64,000 nt of DNA from Parelaphostrongylus tenuis. Lineage: Eukaryota; Nematoda; Chromadorea; Rhabditida; Metastrongylidae. Location of the stretch: NCBI GenBank assembly GCA_019055375.1, contig JAHQIW010000121.1:186001-250000 (forward strand). The letters are read 5' to 3'. The translations under genes and the position numbers were made by a program. The notes beneath the pieces are model-generated. The model was not told where the DNA came from, did not search any database, and worked only from the letters and a program-made list of their open reading frames with translations. Shown piece after piece: positions 32,701-48,310 of the stretch (positions are counted from its first letter, which is position 1; each line of letters starts with the position of its first letter).

Positions 32701-35700
32701 AGCATGCAGGGTTTTCAGTATAAACAGAGATAAAAAGACTTTGTTCACGAAATGTCAGAATGTCATGTATTGGGTGGTCCCATAAACTTTTCCACATTTC
32801 GGCATATTATTTTGATTTGAATGTCATCTACTATGGTTGGCAATAAAGTTCAAGGGCACTTGTAAAAAGCTTAGAATTAATGCATGAATTCCAAACAAAA
32901 ACAGTAGTAACTGGCGCAAGGGCTCGGGTTCGCATCGTCCAAGGTCGTAATTTTGCTCATCCCTCAATTCTCTTAGGTATAGTTAAAACATTATAAAATT
33001 GCGAAAAAAAAACAGTAAAAACACTAAAAATCTTGGGTATGAGTTATTAGAATGGCTGTCAGCTCAACTGGATTCATAAAGCAAAGTCGCATACCCGACC
33101 AAACCTGTTAAAAGTTGGTGGCTGACATCTAACATAGAGATGTTGAGGAATGAGTGGTGAAGCGAATGTACCTCGGGTGCACTGTAGCACGTGTCCCGCT
33201 ATAAATGAAATGCGGGATCGACTCACGACTGAGGTCGTATTTTTGCTGACCACCTAATTCTCTTAGGTATGAATAAAACAGTAATAATTCTTCAAGATGA
33301 AGGCTATCGTTTTCAACGACTTTCTGCCATCGGTCTGCCAAGTTTCGGATGTGGTCCCGACTTTGATGAACCGAAAGCGCGTTTTGATGTTGCAAGAGAA
33401 TACCAGACCGCACACTGCTAAAAGACCACACAGTTTCGATGAATTGGACAGAGTCGAGGATCTGCCGTATCCCAGCTACAGTCCAGATTGTGCTCCATCC
33501 GATCTTGGCCTTTCTAATCGATGTAATACTTTTGAAGAGTCGCCGATTATAATCGTTCGATGAAGTTGAAGAAGCATGTCAAGAGCTCTTTAAATCGAAG
33601 TCGAAGGTCTCCGAATCTTGGCTATCGATCTCAGAGAGTCGTAGAAAACGATGACCTTCATTTTGGATAATAGCTACTATTGTTTTGAACGGAAATCATC
33701 CACAAATTTTCAAATTTTTTAAAAGTGCCCCAGAACTTTCTTTTCAACCAAATATTTGTAGAAATCGAGTGGTCAACAATATAATCACCATTATGACTAT
33801 TGATGTGCAACATTTGCTGGGCAAAGACTGAGTGCTCCCCTCTTAGAAAGAATGGCTGGCAACCAAGTAATTCGGTGCCGTCACTTTTACGCTAGTTGCA
33901 GTTTATTTTTCTCCTGTTGATGCTATTTCATAGCCCGAAAGAGGTGATAATCCGATGGAGTAATATCAGGGGTATACCGGTGAATGTGGTACCGTGATCC
34001 AGCCCAGTTTCGCCAAATTAAAGCGAGTCGATTTATTAACGCGATGTCGAGCGATGGCATGGGAATGGCGACGCTGAGTCGTCTCGACCGCGTCTCTCGC
34101 ACTGCTGCTGCTTCTGAGTTGTTCGGCGCAGACGTCGACACCGATTGTCTACTTGTCTTGAGGAATTTCCGAAACAGCACGCCCTAACAATTACAGAAAA
34201 CCGAAAGTGTAATTCTGGTGTATAGAACTTGGGCGTCTGTCGACAGGTGGTGGGTCATTGTTGTGAGACAACCAATAGGCCTGGTGTGTGTTGCTCTCGT
34301 AGTAGACTCACGACTCATCTCCAGTGATGATCAATTTGAGAAAATTCTACCTGTACGGTTGAAACAGAAGACTTTCGCAGACAGTTATGAGTGCTACGCC
34401 TTTATGATCGGTTAATGCTGGAGGCGTCCATCAATAAACACTTTAGAGTCACCCATTTCACTTGAATGGTGAGCGATAGTGCTACGGCTCCTCTGACTAA
34501 AGCTACTAGAACATCTTCCAGCATAGAATAGTCTTTTGACAATAACTTGATTTTTATAACCTGAAATTGTGTGAAATAGTCATGCGAAAGAAATTATAGG
34601 ACATTCCAATAAAATGTGTGTGAGTGATTTCTGGTCAGATATGAAGATGAGTTCAACATTCAATCAAGATTTGCTAAATGTTTATCTACTTATTGCACTA
34701 AATAGAAATTCTATAGATTGTGTTCTTTTTAAGAAATCCAAATGTTCAAGCGTTAGATTATGCTGATATGGCCGACGAATCATTCAAACAGAGCTTTCCA
34801 TTTCTCAGGAAATATGGTCACATAGCTAGGTAAGTGAGACTTACGTTCAGACTACTCGATTACTCGCATATTAATACATATGTATATTCTGATCAATTTA
34901 TATTGTCTTTCACAGTCTAGCAATTTGATGTAAGCTGTTACATATTATTTGTCGCACTCTGAAACGTAATTACTCTTTGGAGTGGAAATTCGTCTCAATT
35001 ATTAATATTAATATATAATATTAATATAGATTTGTTTTTGTTTGTGAGCAAAGCAGTGCGACCAGCGCATTGATGGCTGATTATCTGCGATGGTGCGAAG
35101 AGGGCTCTGTGACCCAGCACACACCGTGAATTAATCTCAGTGTTACCAATTGATTTCAATTCGAAACCTCTGCCTACTCAGTGATACGCTACACATCACA
35201 GTATCAATTGGTTTGATTTGAGTATAACACGGTCATGCACTGAATGATACGGTAGCGATAATGATGAGACAATGTCTAAAAAATGTGTATGTAGTTCTCT
35301 GAATCGAGTGTGTATATACATCCTTTCTTTATTATTTGAGCCAACTTGTCATGTGGTCTGGTAAGGGCTCTTGTACAGCCCGATACACGTATTTCGTCCT
35401 GACTATGAAAAGATCGAAAGACGGCGGGATCTGCCCCGCTGACGAATCTGTAAGGATCAAACACGTGTATCGTGCTGTACAAGAGCCCTTACCAGACCAC
35501 ATGACAAATTGGCTCAAATAATAATGAAAGGGTCCATTGAAATTTGAGTGTGGTCTAAACGAAGCACTCGAAGTAAAGGTATAATTATGATAAAAGTACC
35601 AGCCAAAGAGCAATCGAGTGCGCAACACTCTGTGTTGGGTGAAGGTTTCACTTGACATGGAGTGTAAAGCCTTCCTCTTCGATGACTCTTTATAAGGAGT

Positions 35701-38700
35701 GTGAGGCTCCCGAGAGAACTGACTATGAAAAGATCGAAAGACGACGGGTTCTGCCCGGCTGACGAGTCTGTAAGGACGAGACACGTGTATCGGGCTGTAC
35801 AAGACCCCTTACCAGACCACATGACAAGTTTGCTCAAATAATAATGAAAGGATCTGATAATATTTGAGCGTGGTCTAAACGAAACACTCTAAATAAAAGT
35901 ATAATTGGGTATATACACTCTCTATTCAACTGCTTTTGTAGACCTCGCTTGAAAACAGTAATAATCTGATAATATAACAACGTGTTTTGGGCGTTTTATG
36001 AGGTCTGATATGGCACTTATGCAGTATCATAAGGAGCCTCTTTAGCTCTCCAGGATCCTCAGTAGTCGGTACTTTGGTTCAGCTAATCTCTTGTAGAGGG
36101 ATATAGCCCTACTTATGAAGCAAGTTTATAAAAGTAGTCAAGTGAAGAGGTATGATTCATTTTACTAGCCACAAGCTCGACTGTTGGTCACTGCAATACC
36201 GGGAATTTTATCACTTGAACTTCAATATCGGGAATTTTATCACTTGACTTGCGGTGATTTGCTACTCCGCGTCGATTCCGTTATAAGTAGTGCTATATAC
36301 CCCTGTGAGGGATCGGTTCAACCAAAAGGCACCGTACTACTGAGGAGACTAGGAAAATAAGGCAGATACTACTCTAGCACTGTATATGTGTCATACCTGA
36401 TTTCATAGAAGGCTCGAAACATTTTATCATATTATAAAATTATCATTCTATATAAACTTTTGATATCTAAATACTTTCGATTCCTGTCAATTGACGTGCG
36501 ATCATGAATCACTCCAGACTTTGTTTGTTCTTTTCACAAGCGAATGCTGCTGAGCCGCTAAAGAAGACATACACTTTGTTCAAAAGGCCTTTATTTGCGC
36601 TTTTTTTTGGTGAGAACTTCATACTCTAGATGAGGATATGGATATTGGATATACTTTTTGGTAAATCGCTAAGCTCTTGCACAGTAAACGTGTGAAATGC
36701 TCCTTGTGCTTTTACTACACGTCTGACTACATGTGCTTCTCTTCAAGATGTTGCGCTTGAAGCTGCGTTAGACGGAAATCACCTCTCTAATTATTTCAGT
36801 TACTTGGTTTGTCACTTAGTTAATTTGTCTCCACATGTCAATCGCTTTTATTTTTACACAACTATGAATCACATATTATGGGGTAACAAAAATTCTTCCA
36901 GTTTATTCACTTACTAATCTCACCAAGCAGGAGTTTCGTGAATTTATGGTGGTTCGGCTGCCGCTTAAATGCTCTTCGTCTTTTTTAAGAGCGTCTTCAA
37001 ATACTGATCCACTCAATTCACTCTCGAGGTGGCAGTCCTACGGTGTTCCTAATTCTTCTCTACTGACAGTGGATAGCTTTGCGCATCGAAATGAGTTCTC
37101 GCCAGAGAAACTTGGTTGCAATTATCAACTATAAAGGGGTGGGGGCTTAGGTCACCTGCGATAAAAAATTTGCTTTGAATTTATTAGACAAAATCGAAAT
37201 ACTAATTAAAACAAATGGACATAAATAAGGTGCATAAGGCATGAGAAAATCAGAAGAAAATTTTATTAGATCAGAATGCGCTTAATTTTAGGCTTTTTGT
37301 CACTGTATGTGTGTCGAGTCTTGTGCTTGGTGTATGTGCTATCTATTACATTTTTGTCGTTGATCACACAAGAGAGGTATGTGATTTTGAGCTCTAAATA
37401 AATCTATAGATTATCGTATGAGAAGAAGGAAAAGAGAGAGGAAAACGCACTAGATGACAAACATCGGGAACTAAACAGTAGTAAACGGTAGCGATAATCT
37501 CACACTTCCACATTTGTGATCATAGTATAGAAATTGAGACGTCTTCATATAGTATCTAGTCATTTGCATGGTTTATGTAAAACCTCACAGACTATGAGTT
37601 TTGTCGCTTGGTATGTCACCGAGTCTTAAGTTAATAATGATGCCAACGACTGGCTACATAACACTGAATGAGGTCGAAAAGCTGATGATAATAAAGATTG
37701 AAAATAGTTCTAATGAAAGTATTTAGTAAGACATCAAATTTCAAATGTGCAAGAAATACGGTATCCTACTGTTAGACCGCCATTGATTACGAGTGCAGGA
37801 AGACGTTAAACAACGGGGTTTGAGTTTCCTAGGTGAAGACTAATTTTTTTATCAAGATTTTCTTGAAAATAGTAAGGCGAAAGTAGTATGCAAGGACATG
37901 AGCTCAAAAAGAAAACGATCCATGAAGGTCATAGCGACGTCACCTAACTAGGAGTAACACCTTATGCTAACTAATCCCTTAGAATTGCACCTTGCATCCG
38001 ATGTTGAGCATCAAATAATCCAGTGCATATGTGGGTCTACAATGATTTGCGAAAACCGCTCAAACTATCAATGGTAGTACCATATTCCAAAGATAAGTGT
38101 GGTACAAATTTATCAGCTCTTCAATTGTGATTCTAGGAAAGTAGAAGGTGAAGGATTGATTACACTGCGTGCTAAAAAGCGCTTTTAACCAAGGCAGTAC
38201 ATGTGCTATAAAGTGATTACTAAAGAAATAATGATAATATCAGCACAATCGCATATTAATCGTCTTGTGATATTCATCTTCCATAGGTGCTCACGTATAT
38301 TTGGCCAGATTTCTCAATGAGCAAGTTTCTATGTCTAGTCCTCGCAATTGTGCCATTTCTGCTGTTGTCCTACGTCAGGTAACAATATTTGTATACTACA
38401 TTCAAGTATTTCATTCCAAAGTAGCATTTTACGAGAAATTTCGTTTCACAAATAATTGCTGAGTTGATAAATAGTTTACGGCGCATGAGTACTTGTGTAT
38501 TTTAAGGCTAGGAGAGCATACACAACATCTTTTAGGATCTGACCTGGAACACAGTTTTGATATGCTCTTTTAGAAATTAATGATAAGGTGTAGGTGATCG
38601 TCGTGGATAGATATTTAGGTCGAATTATCCTACGTTTTTTGTTCAAACCAACAGAAAAATAGTGCTGTTGTAAAGAGCACTTAGAAATTTTACTAATGCC

Positions 38701-41700
38701 TTAGAAGCAGTCTTTATTTGAAAAATGTATTACGTGGTCAAAAGGTTCAAAAAATGCGAGGATACGGATAGTTGTTCGAGATAAGCTTCGAGTCGGGTAC
38801 GCTGACTTGAGAGAGTCACTAAGCTAGAAAATAACTATAGTAGAGGGGAGGGATGCTCAATAAAACTATACAGAAATTTCCTTTCAGAAAAAGATTAGAA
38901 CGACGGTTCCATTTTGTTTATGAAACGTCGAAATGACATCTAAAACATCAAAATATTCCAATACGTGGAAACTGACTGTATTACTATTGTCAAAGCGAAA
39001 TTCAAAGAAACAAGTTGGTGAGGTAACCACGGCATGGGTTTCCAAATTATTTGAGAAGTGGTCAACAAGATCGACAGAAGCAAAAATAAATAGGAATAGA
39101 GACGTGGCTGCGCATATTCCTTAGTACGTTGAAGGTGATAACAAACAAAGCCGCTTTGAGACTAGATAAAATAACTAAGCGCTATGAACTTTTTAGTCAT
39201 TATTTTCTTCATCAAAGAACGTAAAACAGTCAAATAAGTACAACCTATTTGAATTCGACATTTTCACGCTTTTAGTAGTGTCACGGTGTTATATATGTGC
39301 AGTAGAGTGTTAAGTGGCATGCAACATATTCAACCCTAAGCGGGAGTTGAACCCGGGTTTCACCTTTGACTGGGGCGCGTGGTACCACTCTTCAATATAT
39401 CTCGTCTTAACTGTCAGCAACCAACCATTAACGAGTTTGGTCGATCTAGCCAGTCCAAATGTGCAATCTCTTTGCAATAAAGAATTTAAGTGGATTATGC
39501 ATTCCCAATGGCTGTCAGCTTAGCTGAATTTAAAGCCTATACCTGCTAACCCAACTATGCAAGTTGATTTCTGATATCTACGACAGTATATATCACAGAA
39601 GCAATGGTAGCAGAGCGGTGGCCTTGATGACGTTGTGGTTGCACGAGCCCCCTGGTAAGAGAAAAACGCGGGCTCGACTACCGCCTGAGGTTGAATGTTA
39701 TACCACTCAATGCTCCCTTGAATAAGTTATTGAGCTGATGAAGATTTGTAATATTCAGATATGAGTGTCAGTTGTAGATTCGAATAGCGGAATTTTTACT
39801 TTTGTAAAGTATTTACGTACATATCACACGACCACAAGACTCATTGAGGTTTCACAAAAGTAAGAAGACCGCTCGGTCTTTTCTTCATTTATTTGAAAAA
39901 AAGCCTCTGATTTAGTAAAAAAAAGCGGTTATAGAAGCTCCGGGCATCCAGGGCGTCCCTACTCGGTACATAACGATCCTTCGTGAGATTTTCAAAGACA
40001 ACCAAAATGTCGCCATTCTATAACGATATTGATGTCGTCGTTAGAAGAAGAGTTTGACAAGGCGTTACAATCTCGCTGAAGTTATTCAATGCCACCCTCC
40101 GAAACGTCATGCGAACACTAGAATGGGACTATATGGGAGTGAAAATCGACGGTCGACAATTTAACCATCTTCCTTTCGCTGATACCATAGTTCTTACAAT
40201 ACCAAGCATCAGCCAAGCGGAACGAATGTTGATCAATTTTGATTACGCCTGTGGAAAAATTGCTCTTTGACTAAATCTATAGATAACGACGTTTATGATT
40301 AACGCATGGGTTTTGAATGCCCCATTCATGCTCAACGAAACGAACATTTGTGAATGTTCCAGTTACGTCTATCTAGGTCGTGAAGTTAACATGATGAATG
40401 ACATAGCTCCGGAGTTCAGCAGGAGAACGAGTGGCCTGGAGAGCGTTAAGGAGTATCGAGGACGTAGTGAGTATAACGAAGAACATCTAATTTCATGCCC
40501 ACCCTTTCGACTCGACGGTTATACCTTCCTTAACGCATGCAACAGAAGCGTGGTTGCTACGCAAACAGGATGAAGGATCACTTGGCGTGAACGCTTAGTT
40601 CAGAGGTCGATGCTAGGAGTATCCCGTATCTCACAAATGAGAGAAAGGATCCGAAGTTCTGACCTACGTCATCGATCGAAAGTCAACGATGCCGTTCTAC
40701 AAGTCAGGCTATCGAAAATAAGGTGGGTCGGACACGAATGCGCTATAACGACAGCCGACGGACGAGAGCCGTTAGCTACTGGATTACTCGGGATGTCAAG
40801 CGCCGCACAGGAAGACCACTGACCCGATGGTCTGATTCTTCACGAAAAGCCTAGAAGAAAGATATGATGCTCAACGAATTTCTCGACTAAGGAGAACCCA
40901 TTGGACTACTGTTGCACGCGATATGGAAAAATGGAAGTGTTGCTGGTACCCGCTCGAGTCACTCGACGAGCATCAAAGCATCAAATGTTTCTTGGAAACT
41001 TCATGAGAGATTCCCAAAAAGAAAGAGTTGCATTGAGAGCTTCATGATGGATTTCTAGGAAGTAGGAAATGGTAATGTCTTGAAATACTTGCTATTTCTC
41101 GTGCGATGGATGACAGCAGGCTTATTTGTGAAACGGATATGAAGAGTTTAAGATTGTTACATGATATTCAAAGCTGTAGATCAACGGCTTCGGAAGATTG
41201 GGGGGCAGCATGTGCTCCCAATATGGGTGAAACGTGAATTTAACTCCCGCTTGGGGTCGAGGATTCTGCATATCATTAAGTATTCTTGGATATGACTATA
41301 GCTTTATAATACTACTGCAGGAGCAGTAAAACAAATTATCTTGCATCTTAGACATACAACAATTGCATCATAACGTTGCTTGGAAATATGAAATAATGAA
41401 TTCGTGCATATGACGTGAACAGATTTAGTGTAGACCACAGTGTCGTCCTCATTGGTCAAATTTCAATTCATCTCCAATTTTCCCCAAGGATTCTGAGAAG
41501 AAAGATCCCGAAATCTATGAAACTGAGACCGAAGAATTTTTGAATTGAAATAAAGCTCATCGAACAGTTTGAGCAAATCTTGGTTCTTTGATTTTTGGAT
41601 TTATAAGCTTATAAAACTCAAAAGTCAATGCAAAAAACAAAAGCAGGCAAAATTGTACCTGCTGTCTATCATACCTACGTTTTCGAGCACACTTTTACCT

Positions 41701-43447
41701 AAATAAGTGTCAGTAGAACCAAATTAACTGGAAAAAACAAGCAGAACATTTATATTTTTGAGGGATAGATAATCAACGTATTCACTAGTAAATGTTGTAA
41801 GCAACTAGTGAAGGAGTGAATCAAGTCGACGACAATAATGCCTAGTTTTCAACTTTTTATTGAACTGCAGCAGATTAGCGTATTTAGGCTCGCTCACAAG
41901 AAAGATATCCAACGCGTTCTTTCCTATGGAGTCTGAATGTGGCCTCAGGTTTGCCGGGAAGAGTAAATAAACACCTAGTTGGCATATCAATAGACCCTCG
42001 AAATCCACTGTATACCTCAAATATGCACTAAACCGCCATTCGAAGCGTAATAAAGACCCTTCAAACGGCGAAAAACTAACTTTCGAAAGAAGCGCAAAAA
42101 AGCATGAATATATGTACTTAACCTCAAAAATATTCGATCTAAGATCCATTTATTGCGCTCTCATATCCACAGGGCAGACTTGTTATTCGGCGCAAGGGAG
42201 AAGAATAATATTTTGATAGAGAATGCATTAGCTGGTTGAAAAATTTTACTGTTATATATAGCACCGATGTCCCTTCTTTCCACTTTTGTTGATATTGAAC
42301 CAAAAGATATAGAAACTGTCTTCTGAACAAACATAGTCAGATGATACATTTTTGTCACTTGTCTATAGAATAATGAAAAAAATTAGAAATCAACACAGCT
42401 GAAATTTATCGAAAAGCGATAGTTAGGTAAACTTTTGATTTTAGAAGTGTTGTGTTGATGTCCTACATTAGCATGCTCGGTAACGTCTTCATGCTTTTGT
42501 CAGCAGCTATTATTTTTACTGTGAGTTCTTGTGTTTATCATTGTTTGAATTAGAAAGGTTCAAAATTTTTAACATGAACATCGATTTTACTCCATACCCT
42601 TTTTTAAAATATATTTGTTGTAATAGTAAATAATAAGAATACATTGAGGCTGATGGATCAGTTAACTCATACTTTCTCAGGAAATTACAGAGTCTTGAAC
42701 CTCAGCAGATATTCCAAAACTGAACAGATTGACTCCATGAATCATCGCCATTTTTTCTTCAAATAAAAACCAACTGCTGTTGCTCACAACGCTTGTAGTA
42801 AAAAGTAGTTTAGAAGGATGCAATCTCTTTAAAATGCACTAGTACATATCCACGCAATTTTCCTTATGTAATGAGAGGCTTCCTGAAGAAAATTATTGTT
42901 CGTCTTGAAATTTTTACTAAAACAAGGGAAGTAGTGTGAAATCAGCTCCCTCCATCAAGCGGAATCAGGCTTCTAAGTACATTTTGCCCTACTAAGCATC
43001 TCTCAGTGAATCACAACAGTTTTAGCGTTGATCACTCTTCTCTTTGTCAAACGTGATACGCTTTGGTTAAAGCTGATTTAATGATAGTTTGCGTTGAGAT
43101 TTATGACCTCTCCCGCTTGTGTGTTAGATTAGAAAAAAGTGATTCGTTGCGGAAATCCTTGACAATAAGAATGAAGCACCTAAATACCGGTAGGATTGAT
43201 CTTATTAGTGACAACAGTCACCAACTACATTAAAGGCATTTCGTCAAGTGGGGCTTGAACCCACATTTCACCCTATCCGGGGGTGCGTGCTCGAGCCGTT
43301 GAGCTATTGATGAAATTTGAGTTTGAGTCTCAACTGGTGCAAAAGCTTTGCACATCACTTTTATCACTGTGTATAACATCATTGGGAATGTTCATAACAG
43401 TATATTATATCATTGAGTATCTTTATAACATCCGTCCAACAAAAAAG

Positions 43448-43486
<39 letters not shown>

Positions 43487-46400
43487 TAGATAGATAATTT
43501 CATCACTACGTTGCTTTATTTTTCTCAAACTTTCTTGTTAGTTGAATGTCATACGTAGGATTTCATAATCAGAACACCTTAATTTTTCGCATATTTCAAT
43601 TCATCACTGCACCGACTGCGTGACGTGAACGGTCTCACTATTTCAAAGAGAAATGCCTTTATTAGATGATCAAACAGAATACTTTCCCATTTAAGAGCTT
43701 CTGACGATGGTATAATCATCAAGTGAAGGTTTTGCTTGGAGACGGTGAGACCGTTCACGTGTCAAACAGTTGGTGCGGTGATAAACTGTAATTCACGATA
43801 AAGGATGGTCATCATAATATAACGTCCTACGCCTGGTATCGACAGGAAAGAAACGCAGAGGTGAAATTTTATATATATATATATATATATGGGGGAAGAG
43901 CTCCGGCCGGGTGGTTGTGATACTCGTTGCTGTGCGCGTGGAGCCGAACTCCACACCTCTCCTAACACTCTCCGGCAATCAACAAGAACGCCCTATGGAA
44001 CGCCATAACCAGGCTTCCTTGAGGTTGTAGGGAGACATACTCGACCAGTATTCTAAGTCACTTAAGAAAAGGATAAAAACGAATCCGAATGCCAGAAGTA
44101 CTTGGATCCGCCCAATAAAAAAATTGTGATAACGGACGTGTAGATAAATAATATATATGTATATAAATAGTACATATATATAAGTTGTATATATATAAAT
44201 CACCTGTATCACCTGTCTTCCGTGGAACATCGAGTGACTCGAGCGCGTAGCAGCAACACTTCGATTTTTCCCTATCGCGTGCGAGAGTAGCCCAATGGGT
44301 CGTCCGTGCTTTAGGGATTCGCTGAACATCATATTTTTCTTCTATGCCTGTCGTGAAGAAATCTGACCATCTCGTCGGTGGTCTTCTTGTAGAACGCTTA
44401 ATATCCCGAGTAATCCAGTCGCTAACGGTTCCTGTCCATCGGTTGTCGCTGAAGCGGATCACGTGTCCGGCCCACCTTATTTTCGATATCCTGGCATGTA
44501 GAACAGCGTCTCTGATCTTCGATCTTTGACGTAGGTCGGTTCTTCGGAACCTTTTTCTCATTTGCGAGATACGGTGTACTTCCAACATCAATCTTTCGAC
44601 TGCGCGTTCAATAACACGGAGTGATCTTTCATCCTGCTTAGTAGCGACCAAGTTTCTGCTGCAACGTTAGGGCGGGGATAATCGTTGAGTCGAAAGGGTG
44701 GGCACGGAGTCGGATGCTCTTTGTCCTCTTCACTACATCTTCAATGCTATTAAACGTTCCCCAAGCCGCTCGTTTCCTCCTGCTCAACTCTGGAGCTAGA
44801 TCGCTCATCGTGTTGTGACGAGCTAGATAGACGTAACTGGAGCATTCGAAGATTTTCGTTCCGTTGAGCGTGAATGGGGTATTTAAAACCTATCCGTTCC
44901 TCATAAACATCGTTTTCGTTAGATTTAGTTAAAGAGCAATCTTTTTACTTGCGTTGTCAAAATCGGTCAACATACATTTCGCTTGGCTGATGCTTGGTGT
45001 TATGAGGATATTGTCAGTAGCAAAGCGAAGATGGTTTAATTGTCTACCGTCAAAATTTTCACTCCCATATCATCCCATATACACTATGAATATACGCATA
45101 TATATATATATATATCTATGTATGTAATCATATTATATATATATATATATGGTTCTTTTCTGTTAGACAGCGACAAATGAACAAGCGACCCCTCGCTGGA
45201 CAAGAACTTTCTACAGCAGTGTTAGTAATCATTCGAAAGCTTCCATCCTGCTTATGTGCTAATTATCCGCTTTTTAAAAAAGGCTTTTTTATAATGCTGC
45301 AGAGGAAAGAAAACACCTGTGGTGTTTGTGAGCTGTCAACTGCAGATACCTTTTGGATCACGGGCTAATATGCACACGTCGGAGTAAATAGGGCAAAGTC
45401 ATCACTATATTGGCAAGGAATACGTGAGAAATAGATGATTACAAAATACGCTGTCCTTCAAAGTACTGATGAAGATGGGCTGTTTGAGTGTTTGGTTTAC
45501 CACTTAGAGCTCAAGAAAAGGTATAATTTTTCAACTAATAAAATCTATCCAAGAATAAAACAAAGATTATACCATTTCATGGCGCATTAAGAGAAGCGAT
45601 CACTTTGCTGCATCATTCCTTCCAATATAGTCCACTGCTTCTTCGCTTTTTTCATGGTCAATATCCTTGTTCATCTCTAAAAATTTTTCATTAGAATTAT
45701 CTTGTTGATTGAGCCGGTTTTTGTTGCCTGGAGTCCTTAGGCCAGCCTAGCGAGGGCCTTCCACGTTTGTCACCACACCAGACAATCATCGGCTCTTCTT
45801 TTTCAATAAGAGGTCACCAGTTTGCGACTAGTAGCTACTGAGAAGCCGGTTTTTCTGGGTGAAAACTAAAACTATCAGATATTGAAAATACTGTCATTCT
45901 AGAATTGCTCAATACCTTCAGACAGTATGCCGAACATAAAGAACTTCATGACCTTCATTAGCCGCACTGCCCATATGTACTCCAGCTGCTTACGTGGACG
46001 TTTATCACCCTGAAGTTTAATTCTTTTTAACGATGAAATTCTATCTTATTGGATCTGAAAAGCATCACTACCAGATCACTATTTAAATAAATGGGCATTT
46101 GTAGTTCGGTGATAGATTGCTTTTTCTTACAGTAAAAGAGGCCAAAATTATTCACTGAAGAATATTTTTCAAGATTTTCAGCCGATTTTATTTTAGCAAT
46201 TGTTTTTGGCCGAACATGTCTACGATTCGGTGCCAGCCGTCACCGATTTCCGTGGTGTTGTGTTCGCCGCTGGTTCTGTGATATACTCATTCGAAGGGCA
46301 AGCTCTCGTAAGTTCATAATTACGATTGATTAATTCTACCCAGTAAATGTGCAGTTTTTCTCGAATTGTAATTACTCATAAAGTCGCAACATTATGATAT

Positions 46401-48260
46401 GTCCAAACATACGGATCACAAGTTCAATGCCCTTTAATACAAATTGCATCGGTTTCTGCTTCAATAACAATTTCGAAATAGGTCAACTGTTACCACATTT
46501 GTCTTGGAGCAGCACTGAATTTTTATATCGATGGGTATCAAGAGTCACTCTGTAGGCTACATATGTATTCATTCTCCTCCGATAATGCTTGATAAAGTCG
46601 AGCATAGTGCATCCGTAAGGAGACTGATCAACTCCAAAAGCTGTAGCTTTTCATCATGTACTAGGAACCGCACAGCATGTAAATGCTAACACGACGACGT
46701 TCACAAAGGAGAAATATCGTTAAAATGAATCAAATTCATGCCCAAATATAGATGACAGATGTAGACAACGAAGCGAATGATGAGGTGGTTGAATCTGCAC
46801 AATACGTAGGCTATTGTTCAGAGCAAAATCAACTAGACGATTGAATGCATGTCAACCTATGCAGTCATTTGCAAGAACATGCCGTTGAATACGATTTTGA
46901 TCTTCAAGTAAAACTACTACCAATTATCCACCTCAGCTAGTTGGCAGTTGTGTTTCGCTTTTATCGCGGAAGCGCACAAGACTCCATGTGCATCGTAGAA
47001 AGATTCTAAACCAATCAGAGTATAATTGAAATAAATGGATAAATGAAGAGTATTAGTTGCCACAAATTATTTCAGTCTCCAAATTAAAAGTATCCATTCG
47101 ATTTCCGACGATTTCAACGCTGTTCTTATTTTCTGAGAAGACAGTTCCACTCCAATGTTGCCGCAAAGATAAGACTGAGCTCAAGAAACGCCGCATTGCT
47201 TGTCGGTTAGAGTGTGTGGTGGTTGTGGATCAATAGTGTATTCGATAGTCTATGCAGGCGCAATCACATGCGTAGTGCAATTTTTGCTATTGGATTCAGG
47301 ATTTTTATCCGTTCTGACAAAAAATCGAGATAAAATAGATAGCTCTTTTCTTTAAAATTTTCTACATGTTGATATACTTCTAGTGCTCAGGCTACTTAAG
47401 CTATGGCTAAGGCTTGGCAGAGGATTTATTTGACATTATTCAATGACGATGGGAAGCCTGACCACTCTTACAATAGAGCAAAGTATCTTCTGAATTCCAG
47501 TACGGAACTTACAAATCTCTAATTTATGTAAACACAACTTCAATTTTCCCGTTACAGCGCTGTAAAGGAACTTTTCTATACATCAAGCATATTTTTAAAC
47601 TCTTTGAGATTTGCGTCATCAAATGTTCAGTAACAGTCTAGGAAGAAACTATCGCCGGGAAAATATTAGCGTGATAATGATAGAAGGACGCGGCGCGTGT
47701 AAAAATAATTTTATTTTGATTGCTACAACGCTGTACAAAGCCCGTTTCGGCAAAGTGCATATGACAGTCCTCGAGATTAAAACATTCGAATGACCACTGA
47801 AAGTGCAATGGGAAGTCTTGTCCAACAAAAAATTTTTTATCAAAGATCTTTGCCGGGTAACTGAAAAGAACCCTTTACTTCAAAATAACCTTAGAAATAA
47901 CAGGCGTCTGATGTCATCATAGATCGTTGCCATGCTTACGCACTTGGATACTTAAACGGTCCTTCGTCCTTGATAGTGGCGGACTCCAGTGTTATTTGCA
48001 TTCATTCTCTTTCGCGCAATTGTCGTTCATGGTGGTGGTGTGCTCTGAGCATGCTAACATACGCGAGGCCTTTCCGTAAAGTGATCTGTTGTCACCTGCA
48101 AACACAGACTGTTGACGCCAGCAACAAACACCTTTATCCAACTTCTAAGTGATCTTAGAGAACGCTCTCATTTTCTTGGACTTCACTCCACTGATCGTTT
48201 CGTACATATATCAACATCTGCTTTTCTTGTTGAGTGACTGGCCCATTTGGTGCTTTGCTG

Positions 48261-48310
<50 letters not shown>

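Noticed and set aside
44058..44651. 197-codon minus-strand frame as a host gene
   Set aside because: It is the tail of an RTE reverse transcriptase that runs into SINE and microsatellite sequence.
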